A DNA stretch of 64,000 nt from Blautia sp. An249. Lineage in GTDB: Bacteria; Bacillota; Clostridia; Lachnospirales; Lachnospiraceae. The position numbers and the translations under genes were made by a program. Shown here in pieces: positions 19,201 through 28,851 of the stretch. The first letter of the stretch is position 1. Every line of letters begins with the position of its first letter. The DNA lies in assembly GCF_002159835.1 (NCBI RefSeq), contig NZ_NFJL01000007.1:1-64000 (forward strand). The letters are read 5' to 3'. The notes beneath the pieces were generated by a model, which worked only from the letters and a program-made list of their open reading frames with translations, had not been told where the DNA came from and searched no databases.

Positions 19201-20154
19201 GTGAAAAAAGAAAAAATTATGCTGATCGGGGCTGCCATATTAGATGTTCTGGTACATCCTGCAGGTCCGCAGGTATTTCAGACAGGATCCTATCCTGCTG
19301 AAGAAATCCGGATGTCCACAGGAGGCGACGCCCTAAATGAGGCCGGTGTCCTGGCGAAATTGGGGGAGAGCCCTCTGCTTTGTACCCTGCTTGGAGAAGA
19401 TGAACCGGCTCAGATCATTGAAACGTATTGTAAGGAAAAGGGAATCAGCCTGCAGTATTCCAGGAAAAGAGCAGGGATTCCCACAGGAATGAATGTGGTT
19501 TTAGTGGATGAAGAAGGAAACCGGAGTTTTCTCACAAACCGAAATGGAACATTACGGAAACTTTCCAGAGAAGATATTCCTCTCCCTTTTCCGGAGGAAG
19601 TTAAGATACTGGGATTTGCAAGTATTTTTGTTTCGCCCCTTCTGGGAGTGAAGGAAATGGCAGAAATTTTCCGGGCGGCAAAGGAACAGGATATTATCGT
19701 CTGTGCGGATATGACCAAATGTAAACAGGGGGAAACGGCGGAAGATTTAAGAGAGGCTCTGGCTTTTGTTGATTATCTGATGCCCAATGAAGAAGAGGCT
19801 TTGCTGGTTACTCAGAAAACTTCTCCTGAAGAAGCGGTGGAGGAATTTCTGCGTCAGGGAGTAAAAAATGTAATTATCAAATGCGGGAAACGGGGATGCC
19901 TTGTGGGAAACCGCCGGGAGCTTTTTTGGGTTCCGGCAATTGTCCAGAAAGACTGTGTGGATACCACCGGAGCGGGGGATTCCTTTGTCGGAGGGTTCCT
20001 GTACAGCCTTTTACAGGGAAAAACACTGAAAGACTGCGCCCGGTTTGCAAATGCCTGCGGGGCGGCGGCTGTCCGTAAGGTGGGAGCCACGGAAGGAATT
20101 GAAAGCAGAGAGCAGATAGAAGAAATATTAAACAATGCAGATGGTCAGATTTAA
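19201..20154 (+). CDS. PfkB-family carbohydrate kinase
   Basis: A ribokinase-fold sugar kinase. The N-terminal signature is STGGDALNEAGVLAKLG, and the C-terminal signature DTTGAGDSFVGGFLYSLL holds the catalytic Asp and the anion hole. 317 aa is typical. Start is GTG 19201 behind AGGAGG. Substrate may be fructose, ribose, a nucleoside or a ketoacid sugar; no pathway genes are adjacent. Confidence 0.9.
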   Translation: MKKEKIMLIGAAILDVLVHPAGPQVFQTGSYPAEEIRMSTGGDALNEAGVLAKLGESPLLCTLLGEDEPAQIIETYCKEKGISLQYSRKRAGIPTGMNVVLVDEEGNRSFLTNRNGTLRKLSREDIPLPFPEEVKILGFASIFVSPLLGVKEMAEIFRAAKEQDIIVCADMTKCKQGETAEDLREALAFVDYLMPNEEEALLVTQKTSPEEAVEEFLRQGVKNVIIKCGKRGCLVGNRRELFWVPAIVQKDCVDTTGAGDSFVGGFLYSLLQGKTLKDCARFANACGAAAVRKVGATEGIESREQIEEILNNADGQI

Positions 20155-20233
20155 CAAATTGGGGACTTTTTCTTTTCATATTTTTACCTTATAATGGAGA
20201 GAATAATGAGAATGACGAAAGGTGGGACATCAA

Positions 20234-21613
20234 ATGGAACGTAAAAATGTATGGGAGACTTATACAAAAGAAGATGAAATCAAACTGGAATCCCTGTCAG
20301 AGGCATATAAAAATTTCCTGAATGAAGGAAAAACAGAACGGGAATGTGCAGAGCAGATTATAAAAGAAGCCAGAGAGAAAGGGTACCGTCCCCTGAGTGA
20401 CTGGCAGGAATCCGGAAGAAAACTGCAGACCGGAGACAAGGTATACGTTGTAGGAAAGAAAAAGATTGTGGCGCTTTTTCAGATAGGAAAGGCACCCATT
20501 CAAGAGGGAATGAATATCTTATGCGCACATATTGATTCCCCCAGACTGGATATTAAACAGAATCCTTTATATGAGGACACGGATTTTGCCTTTCTGGATA
20601 CCCATTACTATGGAGGAGTAAAGAAATATCAGTGGGTAACCATTCCCCTGGCCATCCATGGCGTGGTTGCAAAAAAAGACGGAGAAGTAGTAGAAATTAA
20701 AATCGGAGAAAAAGAATCCGATCCCGTGGTATATATTACAGATCTTCTGATTCATTTGTCACAGAGGCAAATGGAAAAAAAGGCTCACGAGGTCATCGAG
20801 GGAGAAAAGCTGGATATTTTAATTGGAAGCCGTCCCTTAAAGAACCAGGAAAAGGATGCGGTTAAGGAAAACATTCTGAAACTGCTGAAAGAAACTTACG
20901 GAATCGAGGAAGAAGACTTTTTGTCAGCGGAGCTGGAAATCGTGCCGGCCGGAAAAGCCAGAGACTGCGGACTGGACAGAAGTATGATTGCCGCCTATGG
21001 ACATGACGATCGTGTCTGCGCTTATCCTTCCTTAGTGGCTCTTCTGGAAGCAGAGGAGCTGGAGAAAACCGGATGCTGTCTCCTGGTGGACAAAGAAGAA
21101 ATCGGCAGTGTGGGGGCGACAGGAATGCGTTCCCGTTTCTTTGAAAATGCGGTGGCAGAACTGCTGGAAGCCATGGGAGAATACTCCGATCTATCCCTGC
21201 GCCGGATTCTGAGAAATTCTCAGATGCTCTCTTCCGACGTAAGCGCCGCCTACGATCCCTCCTACAGCGAAGCCTATGAAAAGAAGAATGCGGCCTATAT
21301 GGGACGGGGACTGGTGTTAAATAAATACACCGGATCAAGAGGAAAATCCGGTTCCAATGATGCCAATGCGGAATATATCGGAAAACTCCGTAGGATATTT
21401 GACAAAAATGAGATTGCATTTCAGACTTCTGAACTGGGAAAGGTTGATTTCGGAGGAGGCGGAACCATTGCTTATATTGCGGCCTTATATGAGATGGAAG
21501 TGATTGACAGCGGTGTAGCCGTATTAAGTATGCACGCTCCCTGGGAGATCATCAGCAAGGCAGACTTATACGAAGCAAAGAAAGGATACCTGGCATTCTT
21601 AAAAGAAGCCTGA
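20234..21613 (+). CDS. M18-family aminopeptidase
   Basis: A zinc aminopeptidase of the aspartyl aminopeptidase family that removes N-terminal residues from peptides in the cytoplasm. Metal-site segments are visible: CAHIDSPRLD near residue 95, YGHDDRVCAYPS near 255, DKEEIGSVGATG near 285, SSDVSAAYDP near 335 and a C-terminal SMHAPWEI. Start ATG 20234 follows AAAGGTGG; the in-frame GTG 20222 is less likely. 459 aa fits the family. Confidence 0.92.
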   Translation: MERKNVWETYTKEDEIKLESLSEAYKNFLNEGKTERECAEQIIKEAREKGYRPLSDWQESGRKLQTGDKVYVVGKKKIVALFQIGKAPIQEGMNILCAHIDSPRLDIKQNPLYEDTDFAFLDTHYYGGVKKYQWVTIPLAIHGVVAKKDGEVVEIKIGEKESDPVVYITDLLIHLSQRQMEKKAHEVIEGEKLDILIGSRPLKNQEKDAVKENILKLLKETYGIEEEDFLSAELEIVPAGKARDCGLDRSMIAAYGHDDRVCAYPSLVALLEAEELEKTGCCLLVDKEEIGSVGATGMRSRFFENAVAELLEAMGEYSDLSLRRILRNSQMLSSDVSAAYDPSYSEAYEKKNAAYMGRGLVLNKYTGSRGKSGSNDANAEYIGKLRRIFDKNEIAFQTSELGKVDFGGGGTIAYIAALYEMEVIDSGVAVLSMHAPWEIISKADLYEAKKGYLAFLKEA

Positions 21614-21717
21614 AAGAAAGGTGACCGGATGGAGAAGGATACCCTCTCCACGGTCCTTCTACATAAAAATTTTCGATTTATTTTCTGAAAATTTAAGAAT
21701 TTCCAATTACGTAGAAA

Positions 21718-21746
21718 TTGACAAAAGATTGATATGATTATACAAT
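21718..21746 (+). promoter_or_regulatory. sigma-A promoter
   Basis: Perfect TTGACA, a 17-base spacer and TACAAT, about 50 bp before the gene at 21796. Confidence 0.8.
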
Positions 21747-21795
21747 TACAGGAAAGAGAAAATATATGTCTAGTAAAAGGAGTGGAGGGAGAAAT

Positions 21796-22284
21796 ATGAA
21801 CGAGAGATGTGCAGGAAAGAGATGGTTGCAGGTATGTGGAATTATCATGCTGGTTATTAGTATTCTCATGATTCTGTCACTGGTTTTCAGTATCTTTTTT
21901 ACAATTATACCGTTACAGAACGGTACCATTGATGATTTCACAAAGACTGCGTTAGAAGCAGCAGGTATCACAGAGGCAAGCCTGGGTACATTGAAGATCA
22001 GCACAGGTATCAGTATGACAGTTTACATAATTGAAGCAGTTGTAGCTGTTATGGGAATTGCTTTTTGTAATAAACTGGGAAAAGCGAAGTTCTGCATGAT
22101 TGCAGGGATTGTGGCGATTGTAGCCGTATTTGCAGCGCATATTTATTCAGCTGCAACAGGAAGTTTCGGAATCGTGGGACTGATTCTGGATTTAATCCTT
22201 CCTGTACTGTTTGTAAACGGAGCCAATAAAAATCTGAAACAGGCAGAAGAAAAGAATGCAGGGAACTCAGGCAACGTTCAGTAA
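21796..22284 (+). CDS. four-helix membrane protein of unknown function
   Basis: 162 aa with four hydrophobic segments (about residues 9-38, 70-90, 95-115 and 122-143) and a polar Gln/Asn-rich tail. GGAGGGAG fixes ATG 21796. It has its own strong promoter at 21718. No family recognised; genes of this style are common in Lachnospiraceae as general membrane proteins. Confidence 0.65.
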   Translation: MNERCAGKRWLQVCGIIMLVISILMILSLVFSIFFTIIPLQNGTIDDFTKTALEAAGITEASLGTLKISTGISMTVYIIEAVVAVMGIAFCNKLGKAKFCMIAGIVAIVAVFAAHIYSAATGSFGIVGLILDLILPVLFVNGANKNLKQAEEKNAGNSGNVQ

Positions 22285-22418
22285 AGATGAATAAAGGAAA
22301 CGATGAGATAACAGGGTGAAGAAGGACAGCCAGGCCGTTCTTGACTCTGTTTTCCATATAAAGTCAGAATTGGGAACTTTTTCCGGGAATATCGGGCATG
22401 GACAGAAAGGATGAAATT

Positions 22419-23117
22419 ATGGAACCGTTAATTGAAGTAAAAGATATTTGCAAAATATATAATCCGGGAGAAAATGAAGTACGGGCTCTGGATCATGTCA
22501 GCCTGAAAATTGATAAAGGCGAATTTGTAGCAATCATCGGACAGTCCGGCTCCGGGAAATCAACCTTTATGAATATGCTTGGATGTCTGGATGTTCCCAC
22601 ATCCGGGGAATATTTTCTGAATGGAACGGATGTTTCCACAATGAAGGACAATGAACTTTCTGTGGTGCGAAATAAAGAGATTGGCTTTATTTTTCAGGGT
22701 TTTAATCTGATTTCCAATCTGACGGCTCTGGAAAATGTGGAGCTGCCGCTGATTTATCGGGGAATTGACAGAAAAACAAGAAGAGAGCTTGCCATGGAGG
22801 CCCTTAAAATGGTGGGACTGGAAAAGCGTGTTACCCATAAGCCCAATGAAATGTCCGGAGGACAGCAGCAAAGAGTGGCAATTGCAAGAGCCATTGCCGC
22901 GAAGCCGCCTCTGATACTGGCGGATGAACCAACGGGAAACCTGGATTCCGCTTCCAGTAAAGAGATTCTGGGGATCCTGAAAGGACTGCATAAAGGAGGA
23001 CGTACCGTCATCTTGATTACTCATGATAATGGAATTGCAGACCAGGCAAAACGAGTGGTTCGGATTATGGATGGAAAAATAGAATCTGATGTGATAAATG
23101 AACATTTTCAGGAATAA
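22419..23117 (+). CDS. ABC transporter ATP-binding protein, MacB/LolD type
   Basis: The ATPase of a MacAB-like export or lipoprotein-release system. Walker A is GQSGSGKST, the signature [14 protein letters not shown], Walker [13 protein letters not shown], and the H-loop ITHD. Start ATG 22419 ([10 protein letters not shown]) has AAAGGA upstream and is better than ATG 22398. It is followed by the adaptor and permease genes in one operon. Confidence 0.93.
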   Translation: MEPLIEVKDICKIYNPGENEVRALDHVSLKIDKGEFVAIIGQSGSGKSTFMNMLGCLDVPTSGEYFLNGTDVSTMKDNELSVVRNKEIGFIFQGFNLISNLTALENVELPLIYRGIDRKTRRELAMEALKMVGLEKRVTHKPNEMSGGQQQRVAIARAIAAKPPLILADEPTGNLDSASSKEILGILKGLHKGGRTVILITHDNGIADQAKRVVRIMDGKIESDVINEHFQE

Positions 23118-23149
23118 ATGCAGCACAGAAAGGGAGGAGTGAAATAATT

Positions 23150-24892
23150 ATGAAAAAGAAAGGGAATAAAAGGATGATTATCATCCTTGGCTGCGTTGTT
23201 GGGGCTGTTGTGATTGTAGCAGGCGTTTCAAAGATTAGCGGAGGAAAGCAGGCAGAAGTAATTCCATCGGTAGATACGGTAAGCGCAGAAACAGGGGACG
23301 TATCTCAGGAAGTGGATGTCAGCGGGACAGTGGTCAGCGAGAAAACCAAAACATTTTATTCTCCGGTAAACGCCAAAATCAATAAACTGGGCTATAAAGA
23401 CGGGGACACGGTAAAACAGGGAACCCAGCTTGTTACATATGATTTAAAAGATCTGGAAACAAACAATCAAAAGGCGGAACTCAGTTTAAAGTCCGGCCAG
23501 TATGATTATGAAGGCGCAGTAAAAAAATCTCAGGAAGCGGTCAGCAAACAGAATGAAGCAAAAGATAATGTTGAGGTTCTGGAAGCGCAGATCGAGAACC
23601 AGGAACAGTATGTAAAAGATTTAAAGGCACAGTTGGCTCAGGAGACCATCAACGCGCAGATTGATGCACAGAATCAGGCCATTCAGGCGGCAGAAGATGC
23701 ACAAAGCGAGATGGAGCAGAAGAGAGAAGAAGCGCAGGAGCAATATGATGCGGCATTGAAAAAATACAAAAATGAAGAACTTCCGAAATATGAGGAAGAG
23801 CTGGGAAAACTGCAGGCCGAAGTAAATAAATGCAGAAGTGAATTTAACGCTGCAGACACAAAATATCAAATGGCTTTAACAAAATGGGAAAACTGTACTG
23901 ATGAAACACAGGAAAAACTGCTAAGCCAGAAAGTAGATGAAGCCGATACAGCCAGGACAGATGCCGAGAATAATCTGAAGAAGGCAGAAGAGGCATATAA
24001 TGACTATAAAGCCAATGCTCCCGTGGCGCCACAGCCAGACACCAGCTATATGACAGAAAGCGCAGGAAGCGGGGTAAGTGAAACTCCGATCGTAGACACC
24101 TCCGATTTGGAAGCGGAGCTGGAGCAGGCAAGTTCTGATCTGGCGGAGCTGCAGTCTGAGCTGGCTTCTGAGAAGGCCGTTGCAGAGGCGGACAGTGCCG
24201 AACTTTCGGAAGAAGATAAAGGAAAGTTAAGAATCGCCACCAACCTTTCCGAACTGGAGGCGAAAACAGCAGAAGAGCTGGTACTGGAAGGTAAGAAGGG
24301 CCTTCAGGCAGAATTCACAGGTGTTATTACATCTCCCACAGGAGTTTCCGTCAGCGAGGGAGCTACTGTGACACAGGGCATGGAGTTATTTACAATTTCC
24401 AGTCTGGATGACGTCAGTGTGGATGTAAACATTTCCAAATATGATTATGATAAGGTAAAAGTCGGCCAGAAAGCCAAAATCACACTGGCAGATAACGAAT
24501 ACGAAGGTACCGTATCAAGAATCAGCCATCTTGCAAAAACCAATGAGAAAGGAAGTACGCTGATTTCAGCTACTGTCAAAATAGATAACCCGGATAAAAA
24601 TATTTTCCTGGGAGTAGATGCCAAAGTTACTATTCAGGCGGGAGACGCCCACAATGTAGTTGTGGTTCCGTCCGATGTGGTGAATATTGGAAAAGACGGT
24701 TCCTTCTGCTATGTGGTTCAGGACGGCATCATTGTGAAACAGGATGTAAAAACCGGAATTTCTTCCGATACAGAAACGGAAATTGTGCAGGGACTGAAAA
24801 AGGGAGACGATGTGGTTAAGGACATCGGAACTCTGGAAGAAGGGGATAAAGCAGTCTCCAATGATGTTTCTTCCGAAGAGGCAGAAGAATAA
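23150..24892 (+). CDS. HlyD/MacA-like periplasmic-adaptor-type protein
   Basis: 580 aa with an N-terminal transmembrane anchor (about residues 9-27, IIILGCVVGAVVIVAGV) and a long central coiled coil (about 100-290, rich in Gln, Glu and Ala). A split lipoyl/barrel-sandwich region lies before and after it (VDVSGTVVSEKTKTFYSPVNAKI; FTGVITSPTGVSVSEGATV), then a C-terminal beta-barrel. In Gram-positives such proteins link the ABC permease to the outer surface. GGGAGG sets ATG 23150. Middle gene of the export operon. Confidence 0.9.
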   Translation: MKKKGNKRMIIILGCVVGAVVIVAGVSKISGGKQAEVIPSVDTVSAETGDVSQEVDVSGTVVSEKTKTFYSPVNAKINKLGYKDGDTVKQGTQLVTYDLKDLETNNQKAELSLKSGQYDYEGAVKKSQEAVSKQNEAKDNVEVLEAQIENQEQYVKDLKAQLAQETINAQIDAQNQAIQAAEDAQSEMEQKREEAQEQYDAALKKYKNEELPKYEEELGKLQAEVNKCRSEFNAADTKYQMALTKWENCTDETQEKLLSQKVDEADTARTDAENNLKKAEEAYNDYKANAPVAPQPDTSYMTESAGSGVSETPIVDTSDLEAELEQASSDLAELQSELASEKAVAEADSAELSEEDKGKLRIATNLSELEAKTAEELVLEGKKGLQAEFTGVITSPTGVSVSEGATVTQGMELFTISSLDDVSVDVNISKYDYDKVKVGQKAKITLADNEYEGTVSRISHLAKTNEKGSTLISATVKIDNPDKNIFLGVDAKVTIQAGDAHNVVVVPSDVVNIGKDGSFCYVVQDGIIVKQDVKTGISSDTETEIVQGLKKGDDVVKDIGTLEEGDKAVSNDVSSEEAEE

Positions 24893-24920
24893 GCCGATGT
24901 AAGCAGGAAGGAGCAGATAG

Positions 24921-26153
24921 ATGGGAAAATTTGCAGAATATGTAAAAATGGCCATACAGAACATTATGGCCAATAAAGGCCGTTCTTTTCTTACAATGCT
25001 GGGAATTATCATCGGTATTGCTTCTGTAATCGCCATTGTTTCTATTGGAGAAGGAACGACCAATCAGATGAATGAAGAAGTAAACGATGTGGGCGCCGGG
25101 CAGATTTATATCTATTGCAGCACCGACGCGGAACAGGCAGACGAATATATTACAGAAGAGGACGTAGAAGCAATCCGGAAACTGGAAGGTGTGGAAGGAA
25201 TTTCCATAGCCAGCACACTGATGGGTGATGTTGTAACAGGAAAGGGAAATTTCTCCCTGTACCTGACAGCCGATACCCAGGACGCCCAGATTATTAATAA
25301 CGTAGATATGAAGCGGGGAAAATTTTTTACCGAAGGAGATGTATCGGAAGGAAGGAATGTGTGTGTGATTTCTGATACAGATGCAAGGCGTCTGTTCGGA
25401 ACCGATGATGTGGTGGGAATGCAGGTGGACGTTACCTGTTATGAAATGACAAAAACATACACCATTATGGGAGTGAGTACACAGAAAGAAAACGGAACTT
25501 TTGTAAGTTATACTTACGAAGGAGCTCCGGTAACGATGACGGTTCCCTATACCTCTGTGGAAGATATGGCAGAGGGCATGGATACATTCTACAGTATTAC
25601 AGTGCAGGCCAATAAGCAGATGGATTCTCAGGAAATTTCTCAGAGAGTCGTCAATCTTCTGGAACAGAGGCATGCAAGTTCCGGAAAAGATTATTTCCAG
25701 GTTCAGAATTTCCAGGATGTCTTAAAACTTATGAATGATATGATGGGAATTGTAACTGCGTTTATATCCTTCGTGGCGGGAATTTCTCTGCTGGTAGGAG
25801 GAATCGGCGTAATGAATATCATGTTGGTTTCCGTTACAGAGAGAACCAGGGAAATTGGAATCCGAAAATCTCTGGGAGCTAAGACATCATCCATTATGAT
25901 GCAGTTTCTGGCGGAATCGGCGATTCTTACAGTTATAGGAGGAATCGTGGGGATTATCCTGGGAATTGCGGCGGGCTTTGGAATCTGCTCGGTAATCAGT
26001 TCCACCCAGGGAATGACCATTACCCCGGGAATCAGTCCTACGGTCATTATCGGGGCAACTCTTTTCTCCTGTGCCGTTGGTCTATTCTTTGGGATTTATC
26101 CGGCCAGAAAAGCTGCGAAATTGAGTCCTATCGAGGCGCTTCGCAGAAATTAA
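24921..26153 (+). CDS. ABC transporter permease, MacB/FtsX family
   Basis: Four transmembrane helices in the MacB layout. One is near the N-terminus (RSFLTMLGIIIGIASVIAIV), then a large extracytoplasmic domain of about 240 residues. Three C-terminal helices follow (about 285-310, 335-360, 370-395), with the FtsX-like VGGIGVMNIMLVSVTERTRE and GIRKSLGA motifs. It completes the three-gene ATPase-adaptor-permease operon. The substrate could be an antimicrobial peptide or a lipid-linked molecule. Confidence 0.93.
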   Translation: MGKFAEYVKMAIQNIMANKGRSFLTMLGIIIGIASVIAIVSIGEGTTNQMNEEVNDVGAGQIYIYCSTDAEQADEYITEEDVEAIRKLEGVEGISIASTLMGDVVTGKGNFSLYLTADTQDAQIINNVDMKRGKFFTEGDVSEGRNVCVISDTDARRLFGTDDVVGMQVDVTCYEMTKTYTIMGVSTQKENGTFVSYTYEGAPVTMTVPYTSVEDMAEGMDTFYSITVQANKQMDSQEISQRVVNLLEQRHASSGKDYFQVQNFQDVLKLMNDMMGIVTAFISFVAGISLLVGGIGVMNIMLVSVTERTREIGIRKSLGAKTSSIMMQFLAESAILTVIGGIVGIILGIAAGFGICSVISSTQGMTITPGISPTVIIGATLFSCAVGLFFGIYPARKAAKLSPIEALRRN

Positions 26154-26183
26154 AGATAAAATACAAAAAATTGAGGAATATGC

Positions 26184-26212
26184 TTGACAAATGTATCCAG
26201 ATAGGGTATAGT
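26184..26212 (+). promoter_or_regulatory. promoter of tRNA-Arg
   Basis: TTGACA, 17-base spacer, TATAGT. It lies 32 bp before the tRNA. Confidence 0.85.
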
Positions 26213-26243
26213 ATTTGTTGTCGCGAATGAGAAGCGACGGTGA

Positions 26244-26317
26244 GTGCGTTTAGCTCAGCTGGATAGAGCGTCTGGCTACGGACCAGAAGGTCGGGGGTTC
26301 GAATCCTCTAACGCACG
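26244..26317 (+). tRNA. tRNA-Arg (ACG)
   Basis: Acceptor stem GTGCGTT/AACGCAC, anticodon stem CTGG/CCAG around loop CTACGGA, standard T arm. The A34 is normally deaminated to inosine by TadA deaminase. CCA is not encoded. Confidence 0.96.
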
Positions 26318-26323
26318 TAACAG

Positions 26324-26359
26324 AACCGGAAATCTTGTCCTGAGATTTCCGGTTTTTTT
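26324..26359 (+). terminator. terminator of tRNA-Arg
   Basis: ACCGGAAATCT and AGATTTCCGGT form an 11-bp stem followed by seven or eight T. Confidence 0.9.
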
Positions 26360-26361
26360 CA

Positions 26362-26427
26362 TGTAACAGGAAATTCCGTTGGATTTCCTATTACATAAAA
26401 AACGCTCCGCTGTGGATGCGGCCAGAT
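26362..26427. repeat. palindromic intergenic repeat, copy 2 (intact)
   Basis: TGTAACAGGAAATTCC and GGATTTCCTATTACA form a palindrome, followed by ATAAAAAACGCTCCGC and a small CCGC/GCGG hairpin. It matches the split copy at 9286-9501 and shows that copy's pre-insertion state. Confidence 0.8.
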
Positions 26428-26494
26428 GCATGCGGAATTATGACTGCCTGCGGAAGTCTGCAGCGAAGTATCTTTTTAACAGAGGTGGGGAAAT

Positions 26495-27367
26495 ATGTTT
26501 GGAGAATGTCATGCGCATATGATCATGGATGGGGTGAATTACAGAGAAGCGGTAGCACAGCATCAAAATAAGGTACAGGAAGAAGTTCTGCGCCGCCGGT
26601 TTGAGCAATACAGGGAAAAAGGAGTTTCCTTTATCCGGGACGGAGGAGACGCCCTGGGCGTTTCCAGGCGGGCAAAGGAAATTGCAGGAGACTATGGAAT
26701 AGATTACAGAACCCCTGTATTTGCCATTCATAAAGTGGGGCATTATGGAAGAATCGTGGGCCGGGGGTTTCACACTATGGAAGAGTATAGAGCCCTGGTA
26801 AAAGAAGCCATAAAGCAGGGAGCAGATTTTATTAAAATAATGACCACCGGCATTGTAGATTTTCATACCTACGGAGTAATTACCGGAGAAGCTCTAAAGA
26901 GAGAAGAAGTAAAAGAAATGGTGAAAATTGCCCATCAGGAAGGGATGGCAGTTATGAGCCACACCAACGGTTCCCAGGCAGCCATTGATGCAGCGGAAGC
27001 AGGGGTGGACAGTCTGGAGCACGGAAACTATTTAAACAAAGAAGCAGTAGAAGCTCTGGCTGACAGTTCTACGGTATGGGTTCCCACGTTAGTAACTGTA
27101 AGAAATCTGATAGGATGCAGCAGATATGAGGATTCACAGATAGAAAGAATCCGGGAAAGCGGAGCCGAAAATATAAGATACTTCAGAAAGTCAGGGGGAC
27201 AGGCGGCTCTGGGAAGCGACGCAGGCGCCCACTGTGTTTACCATGGACAGGGGATCTGCGACGAATACCAGGCATTTTGTACGATTTTCGGAGAAAACAG
27301 AGAATTAAAGGACTGGCTGAAACAGGGAGAGGACAGAATAAAAGAAAAATTTCGCCGATGCAGATAA
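26495..27367 (+). CDS. amidohydrolase-family protein
   Basis: A metal-dependent hydrolase with the TIM-barrel amidohydrolase pattern: His-Ala-His in GECHAHM near residue 6, the bridging Lys in FIKIMTTG near 118, His in VMSHTNG near 152, His in SLEHGNY near 173, and Asp in LGSDAGAH near 241. This pattern fits the dipeptidase/imidazolonepropionase-like branch. At 290 aa it is shorter than most relatives (about 380-420) because the N-terminal beta-sandwich is missing. GAGGTGGGG sets ATG 26495. Substrate unknown. Confidence 0.82.
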   Translation: MFGECHAHMIMDGVNYREAVAQHQNKVQEEVLRRRFEQYREKGVSFIRDGGDALGVSRRAKEIAGDYGIDYRTPVFAIHKVGHYGRIVGRGFHTMEEYRALVKEAIKQGADFIKIMTTGIVDFHTYGVITGEALKREEVKEMVKIAHQEGMAVMSHTNGSQAAIDAAEAGVDSLEHGNYLNKEAVEALADSSTVWVPTLVTVRNLIGCSRYEDSQIERIRESGAENIRYFRKSGGQAALGSDAGAHCVYHGQGICDEYQAFCTIFGENRELKDWLKQGEDRIKEKFRRCR

Positions 27368-27369
27368 AA

Positions 27370-27412
27370 AGTCCCGCCGGAATCTTATACAGATTGCCGG
27401 CGGGGCTTTTCA
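27370..27412. terminator. bidirectional terminator
   Basis: CCCGCCGG and CCGGCGGG form an 8-bp stem between the convergent amidohydrolase and lipoprotein genes; the stem overlaps the last codons of the lipoprotein. T runs lie on both sides. Confidence 0.75.
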
Positions 27413-28527
27413 ATGGAAATAATTTTATAAAGATTGGTTTCTTTTGACTTTTCCGGATTAAAAATAAGACTTAAGGCAGTACCCGGTTCCAGCGGAAGGC
27501 CGGAAAAATTCTGTGCATCCTGAATGTCGCAGATTACATCGATTCCCTCATTGAGACGAAGGGTCAGGGTATTGGCGGTCATAGCCTGAATTTCTCCGGA
27601 TATATGGTTCTGAAAATCATTATCTTTTACAGAAGCCGGATTTCGGTCCCGGATGGATAAAACCTGGACGGCGGAAGTGTCTGTGCCTTTCATTTCCCCC
27701 ATGTAGTCCAGGGTTACTTCATTTCCAATGGCAAGTCCGCTGTACAGAAACGTAGAAGCTGAACGGAGATTAAAAGAATAAAGCTGATTGGTACGTTTCG
27801 GCCGGATCTGTATCTGATTTCCGTTTACGGACTGAATTTCCCCGGTTATGGAGTGAGGAACAGGCTGCTTCGGGTCGGCAGGGGGAGTCGGGGTAGGTGT
27901 GGGCTGAGGAGCCATAAAAGGATCCGTCTCTGATATGCTGAGAACCTTAATGTTCTCGGGCCGTATGGTTTTATTCTTTTGAGTGGTTTCTGTATGCAGA
28001 GAACCAAGATAATGTATGTATACCCAGGAACCGGATTTTATTCCATTCTGGAAATACTGGGGAGTTCCAATAGAAGGAAACTGGATTTCTGTTCCGTCTT
28101 TCTGCACCACTGTAATAGTATTACTGGTTATCTGACGAAGCTTGCCATAGGCAGTCTGCTCCTTTAATTCTGTGTCCGTACCATACTGATCAATTACTTT
28201 TAAAGTTTTTACCGTAGAACCGTCCTGACCAGATAACTGACCTTCATATATAATGCTGACAGGTGTACCGGAAAGCATCCCGTTTTTGCACTGAAGCTGC
28301 GCCTGACTGACGTCGAATTTATAAAGTTTTCCGGACGCTGCTTTTAAATACACATAATTTCCCTGATAAGAAACAAGGGTTCCTGAAAGCTCGTCCATAA
28401 ATGTGCGGGTGGGCAATGGTTTCTTCATTTCCGTATCACCGCCGGAGTCGGTAACTGTTCGATTCGCTCCGCAGCCCACAGCAGTGATAAGGAAAAAAAG
28501 AGAAAAAACAGAAAACAATTTTTTCAT
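27385..28527 (-). CDS. lipoprotein with repeated beta-rich modules
   Basis: A signal peptide with lipobox (FLITAVGC, Cys19) shows it is a surface lipoprotein. The rest is built from about four related units of 65-75 residues of the type SGEIQSVNGNQIQIRP...LYSF...SGLAIGNEVTLDYMG, ending each time in a KVLSI-like strand. The units resemble small beta-barrel modules. A Pro/Thr linker (PQPTPTPTPPADP) splits the units into two pairs. I know no function. GGAGG sets ATG 28527. The 59-aa gene lies upstream on the same strand. Confidence 0.75.
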   Translation of the reverse strand: MKKLFSVFSLFFLITAVGCGANRTVTDSGGDTEMKKPLPTRTFMDELSGTLVSYQGNYVYLKAASGKLYKFDVSQAQLQCKNGMLSGTPVSIIYEGQLSGQDGSTVKTLKVIDQYGTDTELKEQTAYGKLRQITSNTITVVQKDGTEIQFPSIGTPQYFQNGIKSGSWVYIHYLGSLHTETTQKNKTIRPENIKVLSISETDPFMAPQPTPTPTPPADPKQPVPHSITGEIQSVNGNQIQIRPKRTNQLYSFNLRSASTFLYSGLAIGNEVTLDYMGEMKGTDTSAVQVLSIRDRNPASVKDNDFQNHISGEIQAMTANTLTLRLNEGIDVICDIQDAQNFSGLPLEPGTALSLIFNPEKSKETNLYKIISIEKPRRQSV

Positions 28528-28557
28528 TCAAAACCTCCATCGGATAAAACTTCCGAT

Positions 28558-28737
28558 TTACTTCTGATGTTTCCCTGCAGTGGGAGCAAAATCAAATACC
28601 TCCCGGTACAGCTCCCATTCTTCACGTGTTTTCGCCGGTGTAGCCTGAAGACCGGTACTTTCGGTGCAGGCATTGGTATGCAGGTAATTATCGTAATAAA
28701 TGTTATATTTTTTGTCACTGTCACGCGTTTTTTTCAT
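28558..28737 (-). CDS. 59-aa conserved-looking small protein
   Basis: The frame begins MKKTRDSDKKYNIYYDN, continues with THACTEST-like polar residues (HTNACTESTGLQATPAKT) and ends EVFDFAPTAGKHQK. AAAAGGAG sits 7 bases before ATG 28737. It is soluble and charged. The composition and tight spacing to the lipoprotein gene support it as coding, but no domain is recognised. Confidence 0.6.
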   Translation of the reverse strand: MKKTRDSDKKYNIYYDNYLHTNACTESTGLQATPAKTREEWELYREVFDFAPTAGKHQK

Positions 28738-28851
28738 ATAAAAAACTCCTTTTAAGAATATGATATATTAGCATATGAAAAAACACGTAAAATATTCAAA
28801 AAACTTTTCGCGAAAATCGGAAATGATTGTTTATATTATAACAAATTATAC

